Shown here piece after piece: positions 11,241 to 23,082 of a stretch of 64,000 nt of DNA; positions within the stretch are counted from its first letter, which is position 1, and the number at the start of each line of letters is the position of its first letter. The position numbers were made by a program, and so were the translations under genes. The notes under the pieces were generated by a model, which was given only the letters and a program-made list of their open reading frames with translations, was not told where the DNA came from and ran no database searches. Origin of the DNA: Parietaria judaica (taxonomy: Eukaryota; Streptophyta; Magnoliopsida; Rosales; Urticaceae); the NCBI GenBank assembly GCA_954871525.1, contig OX940864.1, positions 30,483,001-30,547,000 on the forward strand, in the 5' to 3' direction.

Positions 11241-12575
11241 TGTTAATGCGTAAAAATGGCTTTAACTTAGAGACGGATCCAAGTTCCGGGCCCCGAGTGG
11301 GACCCGACGAATACTTGAATAATTGAGTGATGAGTCAATTAAGGATGACTTAGCTGAAAGCGGATAGTCGCTTCCAGCGTGGCATGAGCTGTCCTGACGA
11401 GCGTTGACTTGAAGTGGTTGTCTCCGACGAACCTCGGAGTAAGGATGTCACCGTATAGTTGGATCCATGGCGAACCCTAGGCTCGAGGTCGTCGTCCTTG
11501 GCAGCGTCGTCCTTGATGGCAAGATGTTCCTGTAACCTGCACATGTAGAACACGTCTAGGAGAATCGGAGGATTGAACCTCCGACGCCTCTATGACGCTT
11601 GTCATTGTATATGCTTGAAGACGGGGAAAAGATAAAGGGTAAAAAATATTTGATGCCGCACCTCGTGAAAGGCTGCCTACGTACCCTTTAAAGGGATCAG
11701 GTCATCACGTAGTTCAAAGTGGAAGGTTAGGGCGTACGTACCTGAGCTTGCCTGGGCAAGCCGAGAGCTGATTGCGGAGACGGGGGTCTCTGTCGACGTA
11801 GCTAGATGGCGAAGCTAGTTGCACCAACTAGGTGCCAGAGCTAAGAGGCGTCGAGGCGACATGCCTCGGATGGCATGTCCGGGCATCGATGTCAACGACC
11901 CTTGGCAACCAAGGGCCCTCACCTTGACAAAGATCGGGCGTCGACATGGATCGAAGGTCGGCATGGCACGACATCCGCCATAGATCGAGTTTCATCCTTG
12001 TACCTGACGAGCCAAGATACGCGAGACTCCGAGGAGCGGAATGTCGGCACCTAACTCGCAGGGAGAAGGAGAATTCTAGAGAGAGAAGCTCTCATTTTAG
12101 AGAGAGAGTTCTAGGTGTGGAAAAGTGTCTGAAATGAGGAGGAGAAGCCTCCTATTTATAGGAAACGGTGGTGACCATTTTCCCCTGAATCAGGGAGATG
12201 ATTGGTGTGTCGTTTCTTGATGATCAAGTAAAGGTGCGCCATTTACCTTGTCGCCTTGTCGGCTTTTCGCCTTGTCGCCTCGTCGGCCATGTCGCCTTGT
12301 CGGCTTCGTCGGCCATGTCGCCGGTGGCTTTGAGGTATGTCGATATCATTACGCCTTGTTGCCAGTGGTCATGAGGGATGTCATCGCTTAACTGGCCGCA
12401 CCGACCAGCTCTCAGGGATGTCCCTTTGTCATTCGGGCTTCGTCTTCGGGCCCGATCCTTTGGGCTTCGCCAGATGGGCTTGAGATTGGGCTAAACGAGC
12501 CTTGACTTTGCTTGCGGGCTTTGACTTTCGTCAATAGGGCCCAAATTTTATACATCTCTAAAATTGCATATAACA
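11241..12575 (-). repeat. Putative 3' LTR of the deleted Gypsy element
   Basis: It lies directly after the polypurine tract and begins, on the minus strand, TGTTATATGC at 12575. A plausible other end is TGTTAATGCG on the plus strand at 11241. It contains gaggctgcctacgtaccc-like and atcacgtagttcaaagtgga motifs (around 11665-11742) that recur in the LTRs of the Gypsy element at 33564-41667. The outer boundary has no second copy to confirm it. Confidence 0.45.
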
Positions 12576-12831
12576 TTAACCCCCCCAGTTTCTTGGGTAA
12601 TGTCATTTCTCAAGAAACTATTTTTCTTTTTTCTCTAAACTGGGCTTTGTAAAACGTGCCCAAAAAATGAGTGTGGTAGATTGCGTACCTTTTCGACGGC
12701 CACCGTTGGTTGTGGCATTCCTTTGATGGTCTGCTTCCTTGCTGTTCAAACCATATTGTAAGGGTGTTGCGCCTTTGTCGACTTTAGAGTCGTCAAAATC
12801 TCCATCGTTGAGACCTCGAGGTCGTCTAGAT

Positions 12832-13375
12832 ATCTGACTCGGTAGGATTAGCTTCCGGCCTGTTGTAGGGAACTCGGGATTTGTTTCCCGAGTCGGCGGG
12901 ATTAGTTTTTGGCCTCTTTATGGAGCTCAGGATGAGTCGGCGGGATTAGTTTCCGGCCTCTGTGGAAATCTCGGGATTAGTTTCCAAAGACGGCGGGATT
13001 AGTTTCCAGCCTCTGTGTAAATCTTGGGATTAGTTTCCGGAGACGGCGGGATTAGTTTCCAGCCTTTCTGTAAATCTCGGGATTAGTTTCCGGAGACTGC
13101 GGGATTAGTTTCCGGCCTTTTGTGTAGATCTCGGGATTAGATTTCGCAGACGGCGGGATTAGTTTCTAGCCTTTGTGTAAATGTCGGGATTAGTTTCCGG
13201 AGACGGAGGGATTAGTTTCCGGCCTTTTGTGTAAATGTCGGGATTAGTTTCTGGAGACGGCGGGATTAGTTTCCGGCCTTTTGTGTAGATCTCGGGATTA
13301 GTTTCCGGAGACGGCGGGATTAGTTTCCGGTCTCTTTATGGAGCTCGGGATTAGTTTCTCGAGTCGTGTCTTCTA
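12832..13375. repeat. GGGATTAGTTTCCGG minisatellite
   Basis: The core gggattagtttccgg recurs about every 25-40 bp, alternating with cctttgtgtaaat and agacggc spacers, giving a compound unit of roughly 65 bp. It lies between the polypurine tract and the RNase H remnant, where integrase would normally be. Confidence 0.85.
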
Positions 13376-13949
13376 GACGGTGTGTGTCCTCGTCGGGTAG
13401 CTAATCCGACGAGTGTGGTTGGCACGGGGGTGACCGTCGCTGGTGGCGAGGGCATTGTCAGAGAGGGTGTCGTGATAGACGGCGTGGGTGTACACTGACT
13501 CGCGAGACAAGGGTCTTGATTGGCGAGGGTGATCTTTGTCGACCTCGCGGGTGTCGGCAAGCTTGTTGTGGCGAGGGCCTTGATCGGCGAGGGAGGTCTT
13601 CGTTTGGTTCGAACGTCTCGTGTAGTTAGCCCCCAGCGGATCTTCGTCGGCTGCGGTTGTAGATTCCATTTCTCCTTCTTCGTTTGGCTTCGACAAACCT
13701 AGAAGATCCGTGCCATGCTGGGAGATTTACGTCGGGTTCTGGGACCTTTGGGATTCTTCTGGCGAAATTGGCGGCCAATGTGGTGCTTCCTCCTTCGTAG
13801 TGTTTTCGACGTTTATTTGGAGGTTCGTCTGGTTCTCGTGAGCATTTTGGAAGTTCGTTCCTTAGATGCGGGCCGGGCTTCTGTTGCTTCCGCTCTAAAG
13901 TCGTCTGGCGAGGGTCTTCACGACCGGATCTTTAAAAGTCTGAAGCGGA

Positions 13950-14470
13950 GTATGTTGTCGGGGAAGGCATCTTCCTTTCGTCGTCTGCGCTTGCCATATC
14001 TTGGCAAGGCTGGGGGTTCTTTTGCTCATCGTCGTCTTCATCGATCGCCATGTGGGCGAGGGTGGCGACTTCGTCGTTTGCATTCCCAGGGTTGCATTAA
14101 CGTGCTTTCTTCGTTCGTCAGCATTCCATCATTCATCTGGTTTGTGATCACATGTGAGCTGTAGTGTACCTGTAAATTCTTCACATCGAGCCTTTTCGGC
14201 GAGGTTCAGGCCGGCGAGTAGCGCTCCGCATTCAGCTTCGTCACTTGAGGCCGTGAAATCGAACTTGATGGCGTACTTTTACTTCTCTCCTTTAGGGCTG
14301 GTGATGATGATTCCTGCTCCTGCGTTGGTGTCAGCGTTGATTAAACTGATGTGCATACTCCATACCGGCCCATTGGACGCGGTTCTTCTGCTTGGCGGGG
14401 CATCCTTCGTCTTCTTTCTTTCTTCAGTCGTGGGGGTGTTGGCGTCGTGAGTTTGCTCGACGACTATGTC
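13950..14470 (-). pseudogene. Gypsy RNase H remnant
   Basis: The minus-strand conceptual translation contains NADTNAGAGIIITSPKGEKY and then ASSDEAECGALLAGLNLAE. This is the pattern of plant Gypsy RNase H, where the second block usually reads NNEAEYEALLAGL. A tail like NANDEVATLAHMA matches the linker that precedes integrase. The catalytic Asp of the first strand lies in a degraded stretch and the Y of EAEY is C. It is non-functional and isolated from any reverse transcriptase. Confidence 0.55.
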
Positions 14471-14779
14471 AGCCTTTGCTTATCTTTTCTTGGCGACCTC
14501 TGGCTGGCGTTCTTCTTTGCTCCTTTGCTTGGCGAGGTTGGTCTTCCGCATGATAAAGCGGAGGCGGTTGAACATCTTGTCTACGAGGCGCCTGTACGTC
14601 GTGTAGTCTGGAGAATCTTCTAGTGCGGCTCCGCTCGTCTTCCTGGAATGGTCCAGGGTCTTCTCGTATTGTCGTATGAGGGTGAATATCTCTTTCAGTC
14701 CGATAACGGTCGTTGGATTTTTCGCATCCTCTTATGGTTCCCCTCGTCCGACGATGCTGAGGTTGCTAACTTCTTCGCT

Positions 14780-15515
14780 GATGGCGGCGATTGTTGTTGT
14801 GCTCCGGCGTACTTCTTTCTCGTAGCAGGCTCCTGACTCGGGTTGACTTCCTCGCATGATTCCGATTCCGCTTGGCGTCGGGAACTTGACGAGGAGGTGA
14901 TAGGTGGATATCAAGGCTTGAAATTGGTTGAGCGTGGGCCTCTCAATGTTGACGTTATATGACGAAGGCATGTCGACGATGAGATAGCTCACCATTCGAG
15001 TCACCCTAGGTCCGTCTTTGGCCCCGAATGTCTTCCGCAGTTCGATGGATCCTTCAGTCGTCACGCGTTCTCCAGCAAAACCAAAAAGTGGTGTATGGAC
15101 TGGGCTGGCGACAACTCGGCCTAAGTTCATCTTAGAATAGTACGTCGGCAGAGCCTCCGTTATCGATGAGGATCCTCCTGACCATGTTGTTGGCGATTTG
15201 TGCTTCAACGACGATGGCGTTGTTGTGCGGGTGGTGGATGGTGATGGCTTCGTCTTCAGTGGAGGTGATGGCTTTGCTAGTGCAGATTGAAAGTGTTGTG
15301 CCCATCGAGTTAACCTGGTTTGGCGACCATCCTTTCTCCGTTGTGCGTGCGTAGTTCCGTCTGCTTTGGCATGAGTCTCCAATTCCTGGTCCTCCGATGA
15401 TCGTTGATACAACATTCAGCGGGGATGCCCGTACGGCTTTTCCTCGGTCGTCGTCTTGAGTTGTTGATGGCGTCATCGTCAAGAGTGGGGTCGGCACTTC
15501 CCCGTCATTCGCCAT
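14780..15515 (-). pseudogene. Gypsy retropepsin (aspartic protease) remnant
   Basis: One frame reads RILIDNGGSADVLF, the plant Gypsy protease active-site block (usually DNGSSADVLF). An overlapping frame continues with LPTYYSKMNLGR, LFGFAGERV, VDMPSSYNVNIERPTLN and STYHLLVKFPTPSGIG, which match the conserved body of the domain (family: RPTLN, STYHL.LKFPT). The two parts are in different frames, so at least one frameshift separates them near 15130-15160. The family enzyme cleaves the gag-pol polyprotein; this copy cannot. Confidence 0.7.
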
Positions 15516-15820
15516 TAGCCTCTTGACGAACTCCTTTAGCTGTCCTTCCTTGATCAGGTCTCCAATTTGGTTCTTCAGCTAGTAGCATTGCGACGTCATG
15601 TGACCGCAATCATGATGGAATTGGCAGTATCGGCTCCTATCCTTCGCAGGCTTGCTAAGCCGAGGAGGCCTCTTGAACTTGTCGCCATGCATGGCGTAGA
15701 TCTCGTCTTGCATAGTCGTCATCGGCGTGTAGTCTCTGAAGCAGAATGGTTTCCTCGTTGCCTGACTTCTTTACGGTTTCGTCATTCGGCTCCGGTTGTC
15801 GACTGGGTAACTTTTCTTCA

Positions 15821-17203
15821 TTAACGACTCCCTGGCTCTGTTGGCTTTCTGCTGGCGAGGTATTCTTCCACGGAGATGTGCTGGGCTGCTCTTGTCATGA
15901 GCTCCGTCATGGTCGACGGTCTTTCCTTCACGGGGGAGATCAAGAACTCCCCGGTCTGCAGCCTGTCGATGAGGGCGATGACGGCATCGTTGTCGGTGTA
16001 GTCGTTTACCTTGTTGGATTCTTCGACAAAGCAGTTGATGAAGGAGTAGATGCTCGCCTTGGGTGGCCGCTGGTACCATTCGAACATCATTCCCGTAAGG
16101 GTTAGGCAGAATGCCTGGCATATCGTCGAGGCTGAGCATTTCTTCATCTGTATTATCATCTGGTACTGCACGAGGTGGTACACATGATCTTCTTTCCCGT
16201 CGTAGATGAAGTTTCTTGCGAAGTGTAGGTCGCCTACGGCTTCTCTGTTGAGCAGGTGTGGTGCGAGTGGGGACAGAGTCCCATCGAGCACGGCACGGCC
16301 TCTCACGCCACAGTCTTGGGACGAGCGCAAGTCTTGGATCTCCTTATATATCCCTTGGAGGAGGTCGAATACGTCGTCGCGCTGCAGTTAGCAAGGCTCC
16401 TGGTGACCTAGACGGCGGTCGGGCGAGGCCCGATGGCCGCGTTGCCAGTCTTCTCTGTAGTCTTTGAGGTAGACAACTTCAGCCCGCCTTCCGTCTTCGC
16501 GTCTTGGTGAAGGTTGGCGACCTCCCGGGAGGTCATGGTACGCCCTGGTAAGGTTACGGTTTTGGTCACCGCGGTTCCCTTGGCGACCCTCCAGGCGAGC
16601 CTGGCGAGGGTCTGAGGTGTACCGTCGGTGCTCCATGCTGTTAAAGTCTTCGGCCTGGCGAACCTCCTGACGACCCCCCGTGCGAGCCTGGCGAGGGTCC
16701 GGGTAGTTTCGACGGTCTTCGGCGTCTTCGAGATCTTTGGCCTGGCGAACCTCCTGATGACCCCCCGGGCGAGCTTGACGAGGGTCTGGGTGGTCCTGGC
16801 GACCTCCGTTGCCATTGCTATATCTCGTGCTTTCCTCGTCGTGAGCGTCAACTGGCCTCTGCAAAGCATCGTTGGCGCCGTCTTCATTCTCGATCTGAGC
16901 TTGTGAAACTTGGCAAGGCTGCTGAGTCCGCCTGGCGAGGGTTTGGGCCCTCGTGTTGAGCGGGATGCCGGTCGTCCGTTCTGGCGTAGCTGAGGTGTTT
17001 GACGTGGTGACCTTCTGGGCGATCTCGAGGCATACGTCACGGCGACCCCTCTGGTGATCCTCCTGGCAACACGGCGGTCTTCGAGGAGGTGTCGCGGCAT
17101 CGTGACGTCCTTTGGCGATGCCAGGATTTTCTTTCCGGCGACCCCCCGGGCAAACTGGCGAGGGTCGAGGGCGTCGTGGCGTCCTCTGGCGATGTCGAGG
17201 CAT
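15821..17203 (-). pseudogene. Gypsy gag remnant with repeat-rich N-terminal region
   Basis: The C-terminal part (16330-15821) is a Retrotrans_gag domain with the key stretch LTGMMFEWYQRPPKASIYSF followed by FVEESNKV; family members form the capsid of the virus-like particle. Upstream, after an in-frame stop at about 16390, the same frame continues as a 271-residue, Arg/Gln-rich region (17203-16388). It contains at least three copies of a DPRQARxGGxQEVRQA-like unit of about 30 residues, encoded by near-identical DNA repeats around 16590-16830. A longer open frame on the same strand (16408-17487) is out of register with these repeats and is a shadow. Confidence 0.6.
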
Positions 17204-17429
17204 ACGTCATGGCGATCCTCCGGGCAACTCGGCGGTCTTCGAGGAAGCGACACGGAAATCAATAATAAATTGATACTGCAATTTTTATGTAGACCTAACA
17301 GGAACACCGAGTGACAACAATGACCAATAACGAAACCAACCAAATTGTCCTGCCAAGTTGACTGCGATTTGGACCTCCATGTTCTGATCTCATCTTTGAA
17401 AGGGCTCAAACACAAAGTCAAATCAAATG

Positions 17430-17562
17430 TGTGAAAGTTTGATTGGGAAAGTTGATTGATTCCATTCATGAATTGGTATTTACACACTAAGATAAGAAAC
17501 TAGAAATAACGGCATAAGTACCACAAATCTACAACCTATGATAAACTATACAATACTCTACA
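17430..17562 (-). repeat. 3' LTR of Copia element
   Basis: 133 bp, identical to the right LTR except one C/T difference near the end, preceded on the minus strand by the polypurine tract. Confidence 0.95.
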
Positions 17563-17569
17563 CTCCCCC

Positions 17570-20500
17570 TCAAGATGGGTAGTATATGTTATGCAACCCA
17601 AGCTTGGAACGTAGATCATCAAAAGAACACCGAGGTAGAGCCTTGGTGAGGATATCCGCAATCTGAATTTTGGACTGAATGTAGCCCAAGTCTACGATGC
17701 CTCCGTTGACCTTCTCTGAGATAAAGTGTCTATCTATCTCAATGCGCTTTGTTCGGTTGTGGTGAACTGGATTCTTGGCGATCATGATTGCGGATTGACT
17801 ATCACTGAACATCCTGATAGCCTTTGGTTGATCCATCCTCAGCTCCTTCAAGAGCCTATGGATCCACATTCCCTCGCATATGCCTAATGCGAGGGCACGA
17901 TACTCGGACTTTGCACTACTACGGGAAACAACCGATTGCTTCTTGCTTCTCCAAGTAACGAGGTTTCCCCATACATATGAACAATAACCTGAGGTTGATC
18001 TTCGATCAGTGGCTTCTCCAGCCCAACTAGCATCGGTGAAGATCTCGACCTCACGGTTCTCTGATTTCTTGAACAATAAGCCATGACCGGGGGTAGACTT
18101 TAGATACCTCAAAATTCGGTTCACGGCTTCCATATAGTCCTCGTTTGGGTTGTTCATGTGTTGACTCACAACACTGACAGAGTAGGCGATATCCGGACGT
18201 GTATGTGAGAGATAGATGAGCTTCCCGACAAGTCGCTGATATCTCCCTTTGTCGACAGGAGTACTTTCGGCGGAGTGGGAGAACTTCTTGTTCGGGTCCA
18301 TCGGAGTGTCGACCGGCTTGCAACCAAGAAGACCGGTTTCTTGAAGTAAGTCAAGTACATACTTCCTCTGGGAAATAGCAATTCCTTGGTCTGATCTTGC
18401 TACTTCCATGCCCAAGAAGTATCTCATCATTCCGAGATCTTTAATCTCGAATTGAGTTGCGAGTACTTGCTTTAGTTTGATGATTTCCTCCGAGTCATCA
18501 CCGGTCAGAATGATGTCGTCAACATACACAATGAGGATAGCCTTCTTCCCATTGTTGTTCTGTTTGACAAAGAGAGTATGATCGGCTTGACACTGGAGGT
18601 ATCCGTTGGAGGTGACGGCCTTGGTGAATTTCTCGAACCAGGCACGAGGGGACTGTTTCAGGCCGTACAACGCCTTCTTCAGTTTGCACACTAAGTGCTT
18701 CTTGGAGTTTTGTCCCATTCCTGGAGGAATGTTCATATACACTTCCTCTTCAAGATCGCCGTTTAGAAAAGCATTCTTGACATCAAGTTGATAGAGTGGC
18801 CAATCAAGGTTTACGGCGAGTGAGATAAGAACTCTCACCGTATTCAGCTTGGCCACAGGAGCAAATGTTTCTTGAAAGTCAATGCCTTGAGTTTGAGTGA
18901 ACCCCTTAGCAACGAGTCTTGCCTTGAACCTTTCAACACTCCCATCTGATCTATACTTGATGGTGAACACCCATTTACACCCAACTGGGCGTTTTCCACG
19001 TGGCAACTCGGTAAGATTCCATGTTCCATTGCTTTCCAGAGCCCGAATTTCCTCTTCTACCGCATGTTTCCACGCGGGAATTTGAAGAGCTTCATCGATG
19101 GAGCTAGGAACCTGACTACTGTCAAGATTGGAAACAAACGCCCTGTATAATGGATGTAATTGGTTGTAGGAAACATAGCGTTCAATGAGATATTCAGTGT
19201 GACCTTGAACACCTCTCCTCCGAACACCCTTTCGGAGAGCAATGGGTAGTTCAGAGTCATCAATCACGTGTTCAGACCTTTCCATACCTGAGTCAGATGA
19301 GGTAGTAGGTGCCGGATCCGGTTCTTGGTCGAGTTGAAGATGCATGGGGCCATCTACTTGTTCAACAGAACGAGGTGAACTAGGGGGTGACTCTGTGTCA
19401 ATATCAACAATTTGAGGTGGATTTGGGTTAGGATGAATGGAGATATCGATCGGAAGTTGAGATGAGGATGATGGGATGGATTGAGAACCTTGATTGATTT
19501 CCCAAATTTGAGATTCCCACGAATTCTCCCCCTGAATGTCGGATTTGGGGAAAAAAGACTCACCTTCAAAGAAAGTAACATCCATTGAGTTATAAGTAGT
19601 GCGAGTAGAAGGGCAATAACATCGATACCCTTTTTGATGCAACGAATAACCCAAGAAGATGCACTTGACAGCTCTAGGATCGAGCTTTGATCGATTTTGT
19701 TTGTGGACATGGACAAAGACGGAACACCCGAAGACCTTTTTTGGTAGGTCGGAGGAGAAGGATAGGAGATGTGGATGAATTTCACTGAGGACTTGACGTT
19801 GAGAAAGGAATTTCAGGACACTACTCGGCATACGGTTGATGAGGTATGTCGCTGTGAGGATCGCATCACCCCAAAAATGTTTTGGGAAAGATTTTGCAAA
19901 CATGATGGATCGAACGACTTCGAGGATGTGCCTGTTTTGCGCTCAGCAATACCGTTTTGCTGTGGAGTATCCACACATGAGCTTATGTGGACAATCCTTT
20001 TTTCAGTCAAGTACGGTGAGAAAGTTTAATTGAAGTAATCCCGTTCATTGTCCGTATGGAGGACTTGCACACGGGTATCGAATTGTCGTTCAACCATGGA
20101 GTAGAAATGTTTGAAAATTGGAGCAGCTTCGGATTTGTCTTTCATGAGAAATGACCACGTCATTCTAGTGTGATCATCGATAAACGTAATGAACCACCTA
20201 GCACCACTAGTATGGCTTACCCTTGAGGGTCCCCAGACGTCACTATGAATCACAGAGAAAGGTTTGGATGATTTATAGTCAATAGCATGAAATGGACTGC
20301 GTGTATGTTTGGCGAATTGGTATACTTGACATTGATACGATGAACATTTTTTCTTAATAAACCAATTTGGGTACACTTTTTCAAGGTATTGAAAACTAGG
20401 ATGACCAAGACGGTAGTGCCACAACATAACTTGATCTTCTACAGGAACATTGTTCGAAAGAGTTATAGTATTTGAGGACACAAGACCTTGGTCAGGATTC

Positions 20501-21945
20501 TGAGCTTGGTGGTTTGGAAAATTTGTGTCGTCAAACATGTAGAGGCCTTCACGCATCGTCCCTTCGCCAATTACCTTCCCGGAACCTATCACCTGAAAAT
20601 CACAGAAATCGACAAAGAATCGTGATATGCATTTGGAGTCACGCGTGATCTTACTGACGAAAATCAGGTTGCAAGCAAGTCTTGGAACAAATAACACTGA
20701 GCAAAGGGTAATGTTCCCAGATAGTCGGATAGAACCAATTCCGACAACTGGAAGAAAAGTGCCATCAGCAGTCCGAACAGTTGAACCCGGTGGACAAGGT
20801 CCAAGGGTAATAAAATAACTCCTTTTGCCCGTCATGTGGTCTGATGCACCTGAATCAACGATCCAAGTGTTGCTCGGGCGAGTTAGAGTGAGGCTGACAG
20901 AGTTCAAACCTGTGTGAGCATGTAGGCTACTTGGTGAGTTGGTCGAGGAACTAGACCCGGTGGTGAGTTGCTTGTTGATCCTCATTTGGAGAGATGCCAT
21001 TTTGTCGACAATATGGTTCATTTCCTCATGGAGATGAGGGTCTGGCGAAGCACTTGAGACCACAGAAACATCAGAGTCAGTGGCATTGCTATGAGCCTTC
21101 TTGCTGAATCTGGAGGGAGTTGGTCCCGAACCAGTTGGTTTCCCATGTAACTTCCAACAGTGCGATTTTAGGTGACCGAGTTTATTGCAATGTTCACACT
21201 TGGGGCGTCCTCGATGAGGACCGGAAGGCGGAGCCTGAGAGAAATTATGAGGCCCCTGTTGATGCGGAGTGAACATCCCAGAACCTTCGGTCTTGTCAAC
21301 AGGCATGATAATCTGGCGACTCTCTTCTAATCGGACGAGAGAGAAAGCCTCTTGAGGATCAGGGAGAGGAACAGTAGCCATAATTCGTCCACGGACTGCG
21401 TCGAATTCCTTATTGAGACCTAAGAGAAAACGGACAGTTCTTCCTTCTTGAATGAATTCCCGGAAGATAGCCGCATCTCTAGGGCTCTCCCAAGGCTTGA
21501 CCTGATAAGTATCCAGTTGAAGCCAATAGTTGGACAGAGCATCGAAATAATCATTGATGTCCATGTCTCCTTGACAAAGATTATACAGGCGAGACTCGAG
21601 ATCGATGACCACCGAAGTATCCTTGTTATTTGAATAAAGCTTACGTGCCTAGTCCCAAATTTCCTTAGCAGTATCATAAAGAAGAAACTTCGAACTGAAC
21701 GTATCTGTCATTGAGTTAGTGAGCCATGACATGACAAGGTAGTCGGAGTTCTTCCATGAGGCGTATTTTGGATCCTTGGAATCCGGCATGGGTGGCTCAC
21801 CGGTGAGATGTCCGCCTTTCTCTCTTCCGCACACAAACATAAACATGGATTTAGACCATTGAAGATAATTCTTGCCATTGAATTTATGATTGGTCATTGA
21901 GTTTTGATCGTGCACGGAAGCAACTCTTTCAGTTGAAGACGACAT
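17570..21945 (-). pseudogene. Copia gag-pol polyprotein, interrupted
   Basis: Gag starts at 21945 (MSSSTERVASVHDQN) and runs into a TAG at 21649-21651. The frame resumes to 20026 with a CCHC knuckle CEHCNKLGHLKSHC, protease WIVDSGASDHMTG, the LWHYRLGHPS pre-integrase block and the integrase core (SDVWGP, HTDN), then stops again. Around 19925 a frameshift separates VDTPQQNGIAERK from the 777-residue segment 19903-17570. That segment has RT at about residues 294-540 (YVDD at 460-463) and RNase H near the C-terminus. In the integrase zinc finger the expected CxxC reads YQCQVYQF, so one Cys is lost. Family enzymes copy and integrate the element; this copy could move only in trans. Confidence 0.9.
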
Positions 21946-21972
21946 ATTTTATCGGATACTTATCGGGAGGAA

Positions 21973-23072
21973 TCAACCGAGAAAAAATAAATTTCTGGTT
22001 GTGGGCACACCCTTTTTGACGCAGGGACACCCAAGAGAAATTGTGAAACTTCTGTGTGTTGGAACACTAAATCTGGTGTTGGAACACACAGAAATGGAAC
22101 ACAAAATCTGGTGTTGTAACACTAAACTGACGTTGAAACATACATAAAGGGAGCCCAAAAAACAACCTGATTTTCTTTTCCCCCTTTTTGCGTGGGGCCC
22201 ACCAAAAAAGGGAAGTTTCGAAAATACCCTTTTTGGACTATTTGCAGCACGCCTGGAGAGAGAGAAACAAGGAACGTGCTGAGCACAACCTAGCTCGTCG
22301 AGGAGCTGCGAGAAGGACACCGGAGCTGCTAGCCTGAGGAACACCGGAGAGAATCGCGCGGAGAGGCTCGCACACGGATAGGAGGCGAACGACGTTGTTG
22401 ACGCAGAGAAGCTCGCCAGGAAGATTCGACGGAGAAGAGGTTCGCTGAGATTCGAATCTCTCTGGTTCGTCGAGGATGCGTTGAGCGGAGAGGAGGAAGA
22501 CTTCAGTCGACCGAGAGAAGCCACCTGAGAAGATGAAGCTCGGTTCTGAGAAGCTTCGAAGAGAGAGAGATGGCGTGCTCGAAGGAGAAGCCCGCTGAGT
22601 TGGGGCTGAGGGGTTCGTCGCCGGAGGGTGACAGAGATTCGCCTGAGATTTGTGAAGCTCGGATCTGAAGAAACTAGGCTCTGAATCCCCCCCTTTTTTT
22701 TCTTTCTTTTGCAGATCTGAGAACGGCGACGATGGAGGTCGCCTGAGGGATGTCGTTGATGGAGCCCAAGCTCGGAGGTTCGCTTGAGATGCGAACAGGA
22801 GATGCGAGCGGAGGAACACCGGTCGCCGGAGAAATATTGCAGCGGAGAGAGATGAGTCGCAGAACGGAAAAAGCTCGCGAGATTCCGGAGGAATGCCGGA
22901 GAAAGGCCGGGAAAACCGGGAAAGCTTATGAATACCGGAGGAACACCGGGTAAGCTTGTGAGAACCGGAGGGACACCGGGAAGCACGCGTCACCGGTGAG
23001 ATGGCCGGAGATGAACGTCCGACGGGAATAAGCGGCGACGGTGGCTAGGGTTGAACTTTCCCCCTTTCTTGC
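21973..23072 (-). other. Long Copia leader with open frames
   Basis: About 1.1 kb lies between the primer-binding site and the gag ATG. It holds two overlapping open frames (22986-21973, 337 codons, and 22993-22238, 251 codons) that are Ser/Arg/Pro-rich and begin in a short repeat of the type ccggtgttcctccggt. I see no domain. They may be fortuitous products of C/T-rich repeat DNA, or an extra leader-encoded protein. Confidence 0.4.
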
Positions 23073-23082
23073 TCTGATACCA

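Larger units (their letters stand above)
11241..17265 (-). mobile_element. Gypsy-type LTR retrotransposon, internally deleted, 5' LTR missing
   Basis: Read on the minus strand the order is gag (17203 to about 15820), retropepsin (15515 to about 14780), a short RNase H remnant (14470 to about 13950), a minisatellite, a purine tract ACTGGGGGGGTTAATG (about 12590-12576) and an LTR. This is the Gypsy order with reverse transcriptase and integrase deleted: only about 300 bp lie between protease and RNase H where more than 1 kb is expected. No second LTR is found right of gag. All frames carry stops or shifts. The right limit is where gag-like sequence fades and is approximate. Confidence 0.65.

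Noticed and set aside
12832..13375. CRISPR-like regular repeat spacing
   Set aside because: Plant DNA inside a retrotransposon; spacers are themselves repetitive, so it is a minisatellite.
13715..14164. 149-codon plus-strand open frame
   Set aside because: Antisense shadow of the Gypsy RNase H and linker remnant.
15567..16105. Plus-strand frames opposite gag
   Set aside because: Antisense shadows of the Gypsy gag domain, with no independent motif.
16408..17487. 359-codon minus-strand open frame
   Set aside because: Out of register with the frame that reads into the gag domain, and it crosses into the LTR of the neighbouring Copia element.
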